Of a stretch of DNA of 64,000 bases, positions 47,527-55,833 are shown piece by piece. Both the position numbers and the translations under genes were made by a program. The DNA lies in NCBI GenBank assembly GCA_900471515.1, contig UCFC01000014.1, positions 60,625-124,624 on the forward strand, given 5' to 3'. This DNA is from Hyphomicrobiales bacterium. GTDB lineage: Bacteria > Pseudomonadota > Alphaproteobacteria > Rhizobiales > Rhizobiaceae. The notes under the pieces are model-generated. The model was given only the letters and a program-made list of their open reading frames with translations, was not told the origin of the DNA and did not search any database. Numbering within the stretch: position 1 is the stretch's first letter; every line of letters begins with the position of its first letter.

Positions 47527-48479
47527 GCGCCCGCTCCATCTGTGCGCGGACCCTGGTTCTGGGAAACGAGCAGGGCCTCCATGACGGCCATGCGCACCGC
47601 GACCCCCATTTCCACCTGTTCGGCAATCACGCTCTGCGGGCCATCGGCCACTTCCGAGGCGATTTCCACGCCACGGTTCATCGGTCCCGGATGCATGACG
47701 AGCGCATCCTCCTTCGCCGCTTTCAGCGTTTCCGCATCGAGGCCGTAGAAATGATAATATTCGCGCACCGACGGCACGAAGGCGCCGGACATGCGCTCGC
47801 GCTGCAGCCGCAGCATCATCACCACGTCGGCATCCTTCAGGCCCTCCTTCATCGAATGGAAGACCTCGACGCCCATCTCGGCGATACCGGCTGGCAGCAG
47901 CGTCGCCGGAGCGACGACGCGGACCCTGGCGCCCATCGCGTTCAGAAGCAGGATATTGGAGCGCGCCACGCGCGAATGCAGCACGTCGCCACAGATCGCC
48001 ACGATGATGCGCGACAGCCGCCCCTTGGCGCGGCGGATCGTCAGCGCGTCGAGCAGCGCCTGTGTCGGGTGCTCGTGTTGGCCGTCGCCGGCATTGACGA
48101 CCGAGCAGGAGACCTTCTGGGCGAGAAGCGCCGCAGCACCGGCGCTGGAGTGGCGGATGATAAGGACATCGGGCCGCATCGCGTTCAGCGTCATCGCCGT
48201 ATCGATCAGCGTCTCGCCCTTCTTCACCGAAGAGTTGCCGACCGACATGTTCATCACGTCGGCGCCAAGGCGCTTGCCGGCAAGTTCGAAGGAGGATTGC
48301 GTGCGTGTCGAGGCTTCGAAGAAGAGATTGATCTGCGTCAGTCCCCGAAGGGTCGACGTCTTCTTCTCTCTCTGTCGGCTGATCTTGACGGCTTCGTCGG
48401 CCTTGTCGAGAAGATAGGTAATATCCTGCTCGGTGAGGCCCTTGATGCCAATGAGGTGGCGGTGGGGGAAAAAGACCAT
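47523..48479 (-). CDS. pyrB: Aspartate carbamoyltransferase catalytic subunit
   Basis: Forms carbamoyl-aspartate, the committed pyrimidine step. 319 residues from ATG 48479 ([10 protein letters not shown]). Carbamoyl-phosphate loop [12 protein letters not shown], the mobile [21 protein letters not shown] and MHPGPMNRG are intact. An upstream in-frame ATG at 48536 is unlikely since it has no family support and GAGGCAGGG precedes 48479. The stop overlaps the next gene's ATG, coupling it to the dihydroorotase-like subunit. No pyrI regulatory subunit is seen. Confidence 0.96.
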   Translation of the reverse strand: MVFFPHRHLIGIKGLTEQDITYLLDKADEAVKISRQREKKTSTLRGLTQINLFFEASTRTQSSFELAGKRLGADVMNMSVGNSSVKKGETLIDTAMTLNAMRPDVLIIRHSSAGAAALLAQKVSCSVVNAGDGQHEHPTQALLDALTIRRAKGRLSRIIVAICGDVLHSRVARSNILLLNAMGARVRVVAPATLLPAGIAEMGVEVFHSMKEGLKDADVVMMLRLQRERMSGAFVPSVREYYHFYGLDAETLKAAKEDALVMHPGPMNRGVEIASEVADGPQSVIAEQVEMGVAVRMAVMEALLVSQNQGPRTDGAGA

Positions 48480-48593
48480 GACCCTGCCTCTTATTGTCTT
48501 CGCGGGGTCTATAAAGAGTGCGGGGGAAAGGGGCAAGCGCGTGCTATATGCAAATGCCTATGTTCCCCATGCATTTTCCGTCGAATCCCGCTA

Positions 48594-48660
48594 CTGCATG
48601 ATTCCTTAAATCGGAATCGATTAAGGATGGAATTATGCAGCAATTTAAGGTGCTACAGCG
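48594..48660. repeat. Palindromic intergenic repeat of Rhizobium type
   Basis: CTGCATGATTCCTTAAATC and GATTAAGGATGGAATTATGCAG (quoted in part) form an imperfect palindrome at 48594-48640, followed by CAATTTAAGGTGCTACAGCG. I recognise this as a motif repeated many times in Rhizobium and Agrobacterium intergenic regions. It lies in the 283-base gap between pyrB and the acyl-CoA dehydrogenase gene, which otherwise holds no gene. Confidence 0.75.
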
Positions 48661-48762
48661 TCTTTTGCGCGTCTGAGAAGACGCATGGCGCCGTAGAGAA
48701 GAATTCTGCCAATCACGAACTTCCGGTTTCCTTTTGCCGGGCTCATGAAATAGAAGCGAACA

Positions 48763-50421
48763 ATGACCGCCGCAAACCGGACTGAAGACAAACTCGCCGA
48801 ACTCAACCAGCCGAGCCTCTGGTCGGGAATCAACGCCTATCGATCCGATCCGCTGATCGTCGATCTGACCGCCGCGCTGCCGCGCGCCATCCGCGACGAC
48901 CTGGAAAACATGGGCCGCTTCGTGACCTCGCCGGAAGCGCAGGAACTGGCGCGCATGGCAAACCAGGGCACGCCGCAGCTGCGCACCCACGGCCCGCGCG
49001 GCGAGCGTCTCGATGTCGTCGAATTCCACCCCGCCTGGCACGCGCTGATGCGCCGTTCCATGGCGTCGGGCCTGCATTCCTCGGTCTGGGATCCGCAGGC
49101 CGATACCGAGGCCAAGGATCAGGCCCACCACATTCGCGCCGCCCGCTTCTATCTGACGGCGCAGCTCGAATCCGGCCATCTTTGCCCGCTGACGATGACA
49201 AGCGCATCCGTCGCCGCTCTCTCGGCGTCGCCGGCGGTGCAGAAGGACTGGGCGCCGAAGATACTGTCGCGCAAATACGACTCCTCCAATCGCCCGGCCA
49301 TGCAGAAGTCCGCCGTGACGATCGGCATGGGCATGACGGAAAAACAGGGCGGCACGGATGTGCGCGCCAACACGACCGCGGCCGAAAAGGTGAGCGAGGG
49401 CATCTACCGGCTCTCCGGCCACAAGTGGTTCATGTCCGCACCCATGAGCGATGCCTTCATCATGCTGGCGCAGACCAAGGAGGGCATGGGCTGCTTCCTC
49501 GTGCCGCGCCTGCTGGAAGACGGCTCTGCCAACGGCCTGCAGTTCCAGCGCCTGAAGGACAAGGTCGGCAACCGTTCGAATGCGTCGTCGGAAGTGGAGT
49601 TCACCGATACGTTCGGCTTCCTGCTCGGCGGTCCCGATGCCGGCATCCGCACCATTCTCGACATGGTAACGCTGACGCGGCTCGACTGCGCCCTGGCCTC
49701 TTCCGGCATCATGCGCGCCTCGCTCGCCGAAGCCGTGCACCATACGCGCGGTCGCAGCGTCTTCGGCAAGATGCTGGTCAACCAGCCGATCATGACGCGT
49801 GTGCTCGCCGACATGGCGCTCGACGTGGCAGCCGCCACGGCTCTCTCCTTCCGTCTGGCCGACGCCTTCGACAAGGCCCGCGGCAATGCCGAGGATGCCG
49901 CCTATGCCCGCGTCATGACGCCGGTCGCCAAATACTGGTGCTGCAAGATCGCCCCGGCGCTGATCTACGAGGCGATGGAATGCATCGGCGGCAGCGGCTA
50001 CATCGAGGAACGCCCGATCGCCCGCCACTATCGCGAGGCCCCGGTCAACGCGATCTGGGAAGGTTCGGGCAACGTGATGGCGCTCGATGTCTTGCGCGTG
50101 CTGAACCGCGGCAAGGATCTGTTCGAGACGGTTTTCGCAGGCTTTGCCCGCGATCTCGGCCCGGCCGGCAAGAAGACGATCGACGTGCTGCGCGCCGCAA
50201 TCGCGCTCTGCGAACAGGACGAGGGCGCTGCCCGCCTGCTCGTCGAGCAGCTGGCGCTCGTTGCCGGTGCCGCCGAGCTCTACCGGCTGGGGGCAGGGCG
50301 CATTGCCGACGCCTTCATCGAGACCCGTCTTGCCGGCGGCTGGCGCTCCACCTACGGCATGCTCGATTCCCGCTTCGACGCAAGCTACATCGTCGATCTG
50401 CTCTATCCGCCGGCGGCCTAA
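48763..50421 (+). CDS. AidB-like acyl-CoA dehydrogenase
   Basis: A 552-residue flavoprotein of the acyl-CoA dehydrogenase family, longer than the usual 380-400 because of N-terminal and C-terminal additions, as in AidB. Visible blocks are AVTIGMGMTEKQGGTDVRAN, HKWFMSAPMSDAFIMLAQT and the FAD-binding ECIGGSGYIEERPIARHYRE, with NAIWEGSGNVMALDVLR. E. coli AidB belongs to the adaptive response to alkylation damage and binds DNA; whether this copy does so, or acts on isovaleryl-like substrates, is not shown. Confidence 0.9.
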   Translation: MTAANRTEDKLAELNQPSLWSGINAYRSDPLIVDLTAALPRAIRDDLENMGRFVTSPEAQELARMANQGTPQLRTHGPRGERLDVVEFHPAWHALMRRSMASGLHSSVWDPQADTEAKDQAHHIRAARFYLTAQLESGHLCPLTMTSASVAALSASPAVQKDWAPKILSRKYDSSNRPAMQKSAVTIGMGMTEKQGGTDVRANTTAAEKVSEGIYRLSGHKWFMSAPMSDAFIMLAQTKEGMGCFLVPRLLEDGSANGLQFQRLKDKVGNRSNASSEVEFTDTFGFLLGGPDAGIRTILDMVTLTRLDCALASSGIMRASLAEAVHHTRGRSVFGKMLVNQPIMTRVLADMALDVAAATALSFRLADAFDKARGNAEDAAYARVMTPVAKYWCCKIAPALIYEAMECIGGSGYIEERPIARHYREAPVNAIWEGSGNVMALDVLRVLNRGKDLFETVFAGFARDLGPAGKKTIDVLRAAIALCEQDEGAARLLVEQLALVAGAAELYRLGAGRIADAFIETRLAGGWRSTYGMLDSRFDASYIVDLLYPPAA

Positions 50422-50720
50422 TACCGGCGTTCTGCGATGTGCCGCTGGACGATCTCGATGAGATCTGTGCCAGCGTGCCAGCGGCCGTCACCGCGGGCCT
50501 GACGCGCCCCGTCCCTCTCGCAATATCAGGCTGATCGGCCACACCCGTTCCGCTCCCATGGGCCGGGGAGCCGGAAGCGGCCATTGTCGCGCAAGGCGCC
50601 CACGGCACTGATTTTCCTGCCGCACCTGCGGACGGCAGGAGGGCAGTCGCATTCGTTCCGGCGTCAATGCCGCGCAGGGCGGCCTGCGCTTCTCGCCGCG
50701 ACGCGCCTTGTCCACGGCAC
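50422..50720. other. Non-coding spacer after the acyl-CoA dehydrogenase
   Basis: About 300 bases between two convergent genes. Frames crossing it on either strand have no convincing start and unlike coding bias. I see nothing besides the rne terminator at its right edge. Confidence 0.6.
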
Positions 50721-50752
50721 AAAAAAATCCGGCCGCGTCGCCGCAGCCGGAT
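50721..50752 (-). terminator. rne terminator
   Basis: On the minus strand ATCCGGC pairs with GCCGGAT and is followed by seven T residues (AAAAAAA at 50721-50727 on the plus strand). It lies 29 bases after the rne stop. Confidence 0.85.
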
Positions 50753-50780
50753 CATGTTACCTATCGCCGAAAATCAGCTT

Positions 50781-53678
50781 TCAGAAGAAGCCGCGGCGCT
50801 GCCACCAGCCTGCCTTCTTCGGCTTGCCTTCACCTTCGGTTTCCGCGCTTTCGGCGCGGGTCGAAGTGACGGTCGGCTCGGAAGACGAGATGTTGGATCC
50901 GCGGTTGGCGCGGACCGGCTTTGCCTCTTCCTGCGCAGGCGCTTCTTCCTGTGCGGGGGTGGCAAGATCTGCGGAGGCTTCCGCCACTTCCGGCTCGGCT
51001 TCGGCTGCCGGCGCTTCGATCACCGGTTCCTCGACCGGCGAGGGTGCGGCAGCGGCCTTGCGGCGGCCCCGGCCGCGAGCCGGCTTGACCGCTTCGGCAA
51101 CGCTTTCGCTGCCTTCAACGGCCGCCATGGCAGGCTGTGCCTCGACGGTTTCGACCGTCGCGACTTCGACTGCTTCGGTTTCGCTGCCGCTCCCGGCGCT
51201 TTCCTCGGCTGCGCTGTCGTCGCCTTCGCCTTCGCCTTCGTCAATATCGCCGCCCTCGGAAGCGGCGTTCGCCTCGGCGCCTTCCTCTCCGCGGTTGCGG
51301 CGGCCGCCGCGCTTGCCGCGACGGCGGCGCTTGCGGCGCTGGGAATCCTCGCCGTCGGCGCGGGCCTCGGCCGGAGCCTCGGCGGCATCGCTGTCGCCTT
51401 CGCCGCCCTCGTCTTCGCCTTCATCGTGATCGTCGGCCGCGTCGGAAACGGAATCGGCGGCGACCTGCTGTTCGGCATTGCCGTTGCGGCCACGGCGGCG
51501 GCGACGGCGCTTGCGCTTGCGGCCACCTTCGCCTTCGCCCTCTGCGCGGGCGGCAGGGCGCTCGGCTGCGGCAGGCTTTTCGTCCAGTTCTTCGTCTTCT
51601 TCCTCGTCATGCTCGATCACGACATCGTCGTCATCGTCGTCGGGGATGGCTGCGAAGTTGAAGAGGCTCTCGATCTTGACCGGGTTCTCGACCGGCTCGC
51701 CGCGGTCGATCGCGAAGTGCTGCGCACCGACCGAACCGTCGGCGTCGATGATGATCGCCACGCCGAAACGGGCTTCATAATCGACGATCGTCTGGCGCTT
51801 GTGGTTGAGCAGGTAAAGCGCGATATCGGGCGTCGTGCGCACGGTGATGTTGTGCGTGGTGTTCTTCAGCAGATATTCCTCGACACCGCGCAGCACATGC
51901 AGCGCGACGGAGGACTGCGAACGCACGTGGCCGGTGCCGCCGCAATGCGAGCAGACCTGCGTCGTCGATTCCAGAACCGAGGCGCGGATACGCTGGCGCG
52001 ACATTTCCAGAAGGCCGAAATGCGAGATGCGGCCGACCTGGATGCGGGCGCGGTCGTTCTTCAGGCATTCCTTCAGCTTCTTCTCGACAGCGCGGTTGTT
52101 GCGCTTTTCTTCCATGTCGATGAAGTCGATGACGATGAGGCCGGCAAGGTCGCGCAGGCGCAGCTGTCGGGCGATTTCTTCCGCCGCTTCCAGGTTCGTC
52201 TGCAGCGCCGTGTCCTCGATCGAGTGTTCGCGGGTCGAACGGCCGGAGTTGACGTCGATCGAAACCAGCGCTTCCGTCTGGTTCATGATCAGGTAGCCGC
52301 CGGACTTCAGCGTCACCTGCGGCTGCAGCATGCGGTCAAGCTGTGCCTCGATGCCGGAGCGCGAGAAGATCGGGTGGATGTCGCGATAGGGCTGAACCAC
52401 CTTAGCGTGGCTCGGCATCAGCATCTTCATGAAGTCTTTCGCTTCACGATAGCCTTCCTCGCCGGCAACGATGATCTCGCCGATATCCTTGTTGTAGAGG
52501 TCGCGGATCGAGCGCTTGATGAGCGAGCCTTCCTCGTAGACGAGGCAGGGGGCGGTGGACGCGAGCGTCAGCGTGCGGACGTTCTCCCACAGGCGCATCA
52601 GATATTCGAAATCGCGCTTGACCTCGACCTTGGTGCGGTTCGCGCCGGCCGTGCGCAGGATCACGCCCATGCCCTGCGGCACTTCGAGCATGCGTGCGAT
52701 TTCCTTCAGCCGCTTGCGGTCCTGCGGGTTGGTGATCTTGCGGGAAATGCCGCCGCCGCGCGCCGTGTTCGGCATCAGAACCGAATAGCGGCCGGCAAGC
52801 GAGAGATAGGTGGTCAGAGCAGCGCCCTTGTTGCCGCGCTCTTCCTTGGCGACCTGCACCAGCAGGATCTGGCGGCGCTTGATGACTTCCTGGATACGGT
52901 ACTGCTTGCGCGGCTTGCGCTGCACGCGGTCCGGAACCTCTTCCATCGCATCTTCGGCACCGACGGATTCGATGACTTCCTCTTCGCCGTGGTCGTCATG
53001 GTCGTCGTCATCGTCGTCGTCCTGACGGCGCTTGGAAACGTCGACATCCTCGGAAATGGAGTCCGTTTCGACCATTGCGGCCATCTCGCCGCCGGTCGAG
53101 CCCTCGTCGTCGTTGTCGGCGACCGATGCTTCCGCTGCGGTTGCCTCTTCGGCGACCGGCTCGGCTGCCTTCTTGCGGCTGCGGCGGGCGCGGGGCTTCT
53201 TGGCCGGTGCCTCTTCAGCGGCAGGGGCCTCCTCTTGCGCGGGCGCAGCTGCTGCTTCGGCGGCAACGGCTTCTTCTGCGGCTGCCTCGGGCTGCTCCAC
53301 CGGCACGATGCCGATATCGGGCTGGTCCTGCGTGGAGAGATCGACGAGCGGGGCGGTCTCGACATGCTCGACATCTTCGTCGCGGCGATGCTCCTCGGCC
53401 TCGGCGCGAAGCAGGGCCTGACGGTCGGCAAGCGGGATCTGGTAATAGTCGGGATGGATTTCGGCGAAGGCCAGGAAGCCGTGCCGGTTGCCGCCGTAGT
53501 CAACGAAAGCGGCCTGCAGCGAGGGCTCGACCCTCGTTACTTTTGCAAGATAGATGTTGCCGCGGATTTGCTTCTTGTGCTGTGACTCGAAGTCAAATTC
53601 TTCTATGCGGTTCCCGCGAACGACAACGACGCGCGTCTCTTCCTCGTGAGACGCATCGATAAGCATTTTGTCTGCCAT
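50781..53678 (-). CDS. rne: Ribonuclease E
   Basis: The main endoribonuclease of mRNA decay. 965 residues from ATG 53678 (MADKMLIDAS); GAGGAG lies ten bases upstream and the longer in-frame extension to 53789 is non-coding leader. The catalytic half has an S1 domain (RGNIYLAKVTRVEPSLQAAF), a long acidic and Glu/Ala-rich insertion inside the S1 region (about residues 110-260) and not found in E. coli, the DNase I-like part with VSIDVNSGR and IVIDFIDME, and the zinc link CSHCGGTGH. The C-terminal scaffold is disordered, with Arg-rich blocks (RKRKRRRRRRG) between acidic runs, and should bind RNA and degradosome partners. Confidence 0.96.
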   Translation of the reverse strand: MADKMLIDASHEEETRVVVVRGNRIEEFDFESQHKKQIRGNIYLAKVTRVEPSLQAAFVDYGGNRHGFLAFAEIHPDYYQIPLADRQALLRAEAEEHRRDEDVEHVETAPLVDLSTQDQPDIGIVPVEQPEAAAEEAVAAEAAAAPAQEEAPAAEEAPAKKPRARRSRKKAAEPVAEEATAAEASVADNDDEGSTGGEMAAMVETDSISEDVDVSKRRQDDDDDDDHDDHGEEEVIESVGAEDAMEEVPDRVQRKPRKQYRIQEVIKRRQILLVQVAKEERGNKGAALTTYLSLAGRYSVLMPNTARGGGISRKITNPQDRKRLKEIARMLEVPQGMGVILRTAGANRTKVEVKRDFEYLMRLWENVRTLTLASTAPCLVYEEGSLIKRSIRDLYNKDIGEIIVAGEEGYREAKDFMKMLMPSHAKVVQPYRDIHPIFSRSGIEAQLDRMLQPQVTLKSGGYLIMNQTEALVSIDVNSGRSTREHSIEDTALQTNLEAAEEIARQLRLRDLAGLIVIDFIDMEEKRNNRAVEKKLKECLKNDRARIQVGRISHFGLLEMSRQRIRASVLESTTQVCSHCGGTGHVRSQSSVALHVLRGVEEYLLKNTTHNITVRTTPDIALYLLNHKRQTIVDYEARFGVAIIIDADGSVGAQHFAIDRGEPVENPVKIESLFNFAAIPDDDDDDVVIEHDEEEDEELDEKPAAAERPAARAEGEGEGGRKRKRRRRRRGRNGNAEQQVAADSVSDAADDHDEGEDEGGEGDSDAAEAPAEARADGEDSQRRKRRRRGKRGGRRNRGEEGAEANAASEGGDIDEGEGEGDDSAAEESAGSGSETEAVEVATVETVEAQPAMAAVEGSESVAEAVKPARGRGRRKAAAAPSPVEEPVIEAPAAEAEPEVAEASADLATPAQEEAPAQEEAKPVRANRGSNISSSEPTVTSTRAESAETEGEGKPKKAGWWQRRGFF

Positions 53679-54310
53679 GTAAGCTGAGCTCCTCGGCGAG
53701 GCCGCGAGAGCGCATTCCCGACTGCTGTTGACACAGAAAGAATGCGGTCCGCCGTGGCCGCGCCGGATAATGAAAGTCGCGATTGGCAAGAGGGGGAAGG
53801 CAGCAGCCAGACCGCAGCCGGAACCATTTCGTTCCGGGGCCTGTACACTTCAGATAAAACCTGCTGCGAAACCATCAACAACCAAGCGTGATCGACAATG
53901 ACGAAGACCCGTTTCGGGTCCGATGAGTTTGCTCCCTGAGAGCGTGGTGGCTGATCCACCGATGAAATCCCAGCATGAAGCCGGAAGATCAGGATCCAGT
54001 TCTTGGATGGAAATGCATTCGACGGCGGACGATTACCGGTTGTGGCGCCAGGTCCGGGGACCGGCTGGCTGCCTCGCGGCGACTCTATCCCGTCAACACT
54101 TCTACCCTAAAATTCGTTGTATGTTTTCTCTGTCACAATAGCAAGGGAAAAGCCAAATGTGCCATAATATTGATGGATTTCGTATCGCATAAACTTTTCG
54201 GGGATAAGCGATCCTGATTCGCGCCTCGGCGCGTGTGCGCTCGCCTCTAGCGGGCGTCCGCGGGCACGGTGTAGGGTCCATCGCAGAAATAAATAGGGTG
54301 TGGCGGGCTA
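53679..54310. other. Long rne leader and divergent promoter region
   Basis: 632 bases between rne and amiC on opposite strands. Frames within are poor. Two hairpins lie in what would be the rne leader on the minus strand: GACCCG/CGGGTC at 53906-53920 and CCGGAAC/GTTCCGG at 53818-53837. The half nearest amiC is AT-rich and probably holds both promoters. A long structured leader is how E. coli rne is autoregulated; a similar role here is inferred. Confidence 0.5.
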
Positions 54311-55561
54311 TTGTTTAAGAGGTTTCGGATCGCGGCGGAGTTGTCCGCAGGGCGAAATGTGGGTCTTGCGGCGTGGCTTTTCGCCTTCGTGGCGCTTTGC
54401 GCCGTTCCGGTCGGCGCCGCCGGTGCGAGCAATCCCCTGCTGGCCTACGGAGCACGTATCGTCGGCGACGACGCCAGAACCCGCATCGTCATCGATTTCG
54501 ACCGCGAACCCCGTTTTTCCGTCCATTACATTGCCAATCCCGAGCGCATCGTCGTCGACCTGCCGGCAACCGCCTTCGGCTTCCCGGCCAAGGATCTTGA
54601 GGCGCGCGGTCTCTTCAAGGACATCCGTTACGGTACCATGGACGAAGGCAGCGCCCGCATCGTGTTGACGGCGGCGCGCCCGGTCCAGCTTGCCCTTGCC
54701 AAGGTCCAGTCGGATGAGAACGGCAATGGTCATCGGCTGGTGCTCGATGCCGAGATGATCGACAAGCAGAAGTTCGCCGAACTGGTGAAGACCCAGTCCT
54801 GGAACGATCAGGCCGATGCGGCCGAGACGACGAGCGCCATTCCCCAGCCGGAGAAGGCCGCGCCCGGAGATTTCGTCATTGCCGTCGATGCCGGCCACGG
54901 CGGCATCGACACAGGCGCCATCGGCGTCGATACGAAGACCGAGGAAAAGCAGGTGACGCTTTCCTTCGCCAGGGCGCTCGCCGATCGCCTGAACAAGGAG
55001 CCGGGCATCAAGGCCTTCCTGACGCGGGACGACGACGAGTTCCTGTCGCTGTCGCAGCGTGTGCTGATCGCCCGGCAGAACCATGCGGGCCTCTTCATTT
55101 CCCTGCATGCCGATACGCTGAAGCAGAAGGATATTCGCGGCGCGACCGTCTATACGATTTCCGACAGGGCCTCGGACAAGCTCGCAGCCGATCTTGCCGA
55201 GCGCGAAAACCTGTCGGACCAGATCGCCGGCAAGGAAACGGTCGCCGAGCCGCCCGAGGTCGCCGATATCCTTCTCGACCTGACGCGGCGCGAGACGCAG
55301 GCCTTCTCGATCTCGCTTGCCGAAAGCGTGCTCGCCTCGTTCAAGGATCAGGTCGGCACGATCAACAATCCCCACCGTCACGCCGGCTTCCGCGTTTTGC
55401 AGGCGCCGGATGTCCCCTCGATCCTGCTTGAACTCGGCTTCCTCTCCAATGTCGAGGATGAAAAGCTGCTGCTCGACGATGCCTGGCGTTTGAAGATGGC
55501 CGATCTCCTGACCGATGCGGTCAAGCGTTACCGTGCGAGCCTGATGGCCAATGGTGGCTAG
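54311..55561 (+). CDS. amiC: N-acetylmuramoyl-L-alanine amidase (AmiC type)
   Basis: Splits septal peptidoglycan during daughter-cell separation. 416 residues: N-terminal signal/anchor segment (NVGLAAWLFAFVALCAVPVG), an AMIN domain about 45-150 that targets the enzyme to septal wall, then Amidase_3 about 190-410 with zinc ligands in IAVDAGHGGIDTGAIG, the following Glu, and SLHADTLK. The conserved catalytic Glu is in PSILLELGFLSN. The start is TTG 54311; no in-frame ATG lies near. It is upstream of mrcA on the same strand. Confidence 0.93.
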   Translation: MFKRFRIAAELSAGRNVGLAAWLFAFVALCAVPVGAAGASNPLLAYGARIVGDDARTRIVIDFDREPRFSVHYIANPERIVVDLPATAFGFPAKDLEARGLFKDIRYGTMDEGSARIVLTAARPVQLALAKVQSDENGNGHRLVLDAEMIDKQKFAELVKTQSWNDQADAAETTSAIPQPEKAAPGDFVIAVDAGHGGIDTGAIGVDTKTEEKQVTLSFARALADRLNKEPGIKAFLTRDDDEFLSLSQRVLIARQNHAGLFISLHADTLKQKDIRGATVYTISDRASDKLAADLAERENLSDQIAGKETVAEPPEVADILLDLTRRETQAFSISLAESVLASFKDQVGTINNPHRHAGFRVLQAPDVPSILLELGFLSNVEDEKLLLDDAWRLKMADLLTDAVKRYRASLMANGG

Positions 55562-55833
55562 ATTTGGCGTCCAGCCCCGGGCGTTGCCCGGAAGTGACAC
55601 CGGGGCGCGAAACCGGGCCTCCCGGCAATGGGGAAGGGGAAAGTGGCGGGACGAGCCCTATTTTGCTCACATTCGCGCCGTTACTCCGGTCTATATGTTT
55701 CGTGTGAGCGAGACGAAATCGGCTTGTGGCGCCAACGCGCATGGAGTAAGCCGCGCAACGTGCAATGAGACATGATCTGTGCGATTGTGCGGCTGCGCCG
55801 ATCTAATGATTAGAAATACCGGTAGCTGAAAAT

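Noticed and set aside
50667..53585. 972-residue open frame on the plus strand over rne
   Set aside because: Antisense to the RNase E gene, whose domains are all recognisable.
53923..54217. Short frames in the rne-amiC gap
   Set aside because: No ribosome-binding site and no recognisable content; the region fits leader and promoter sequence better.
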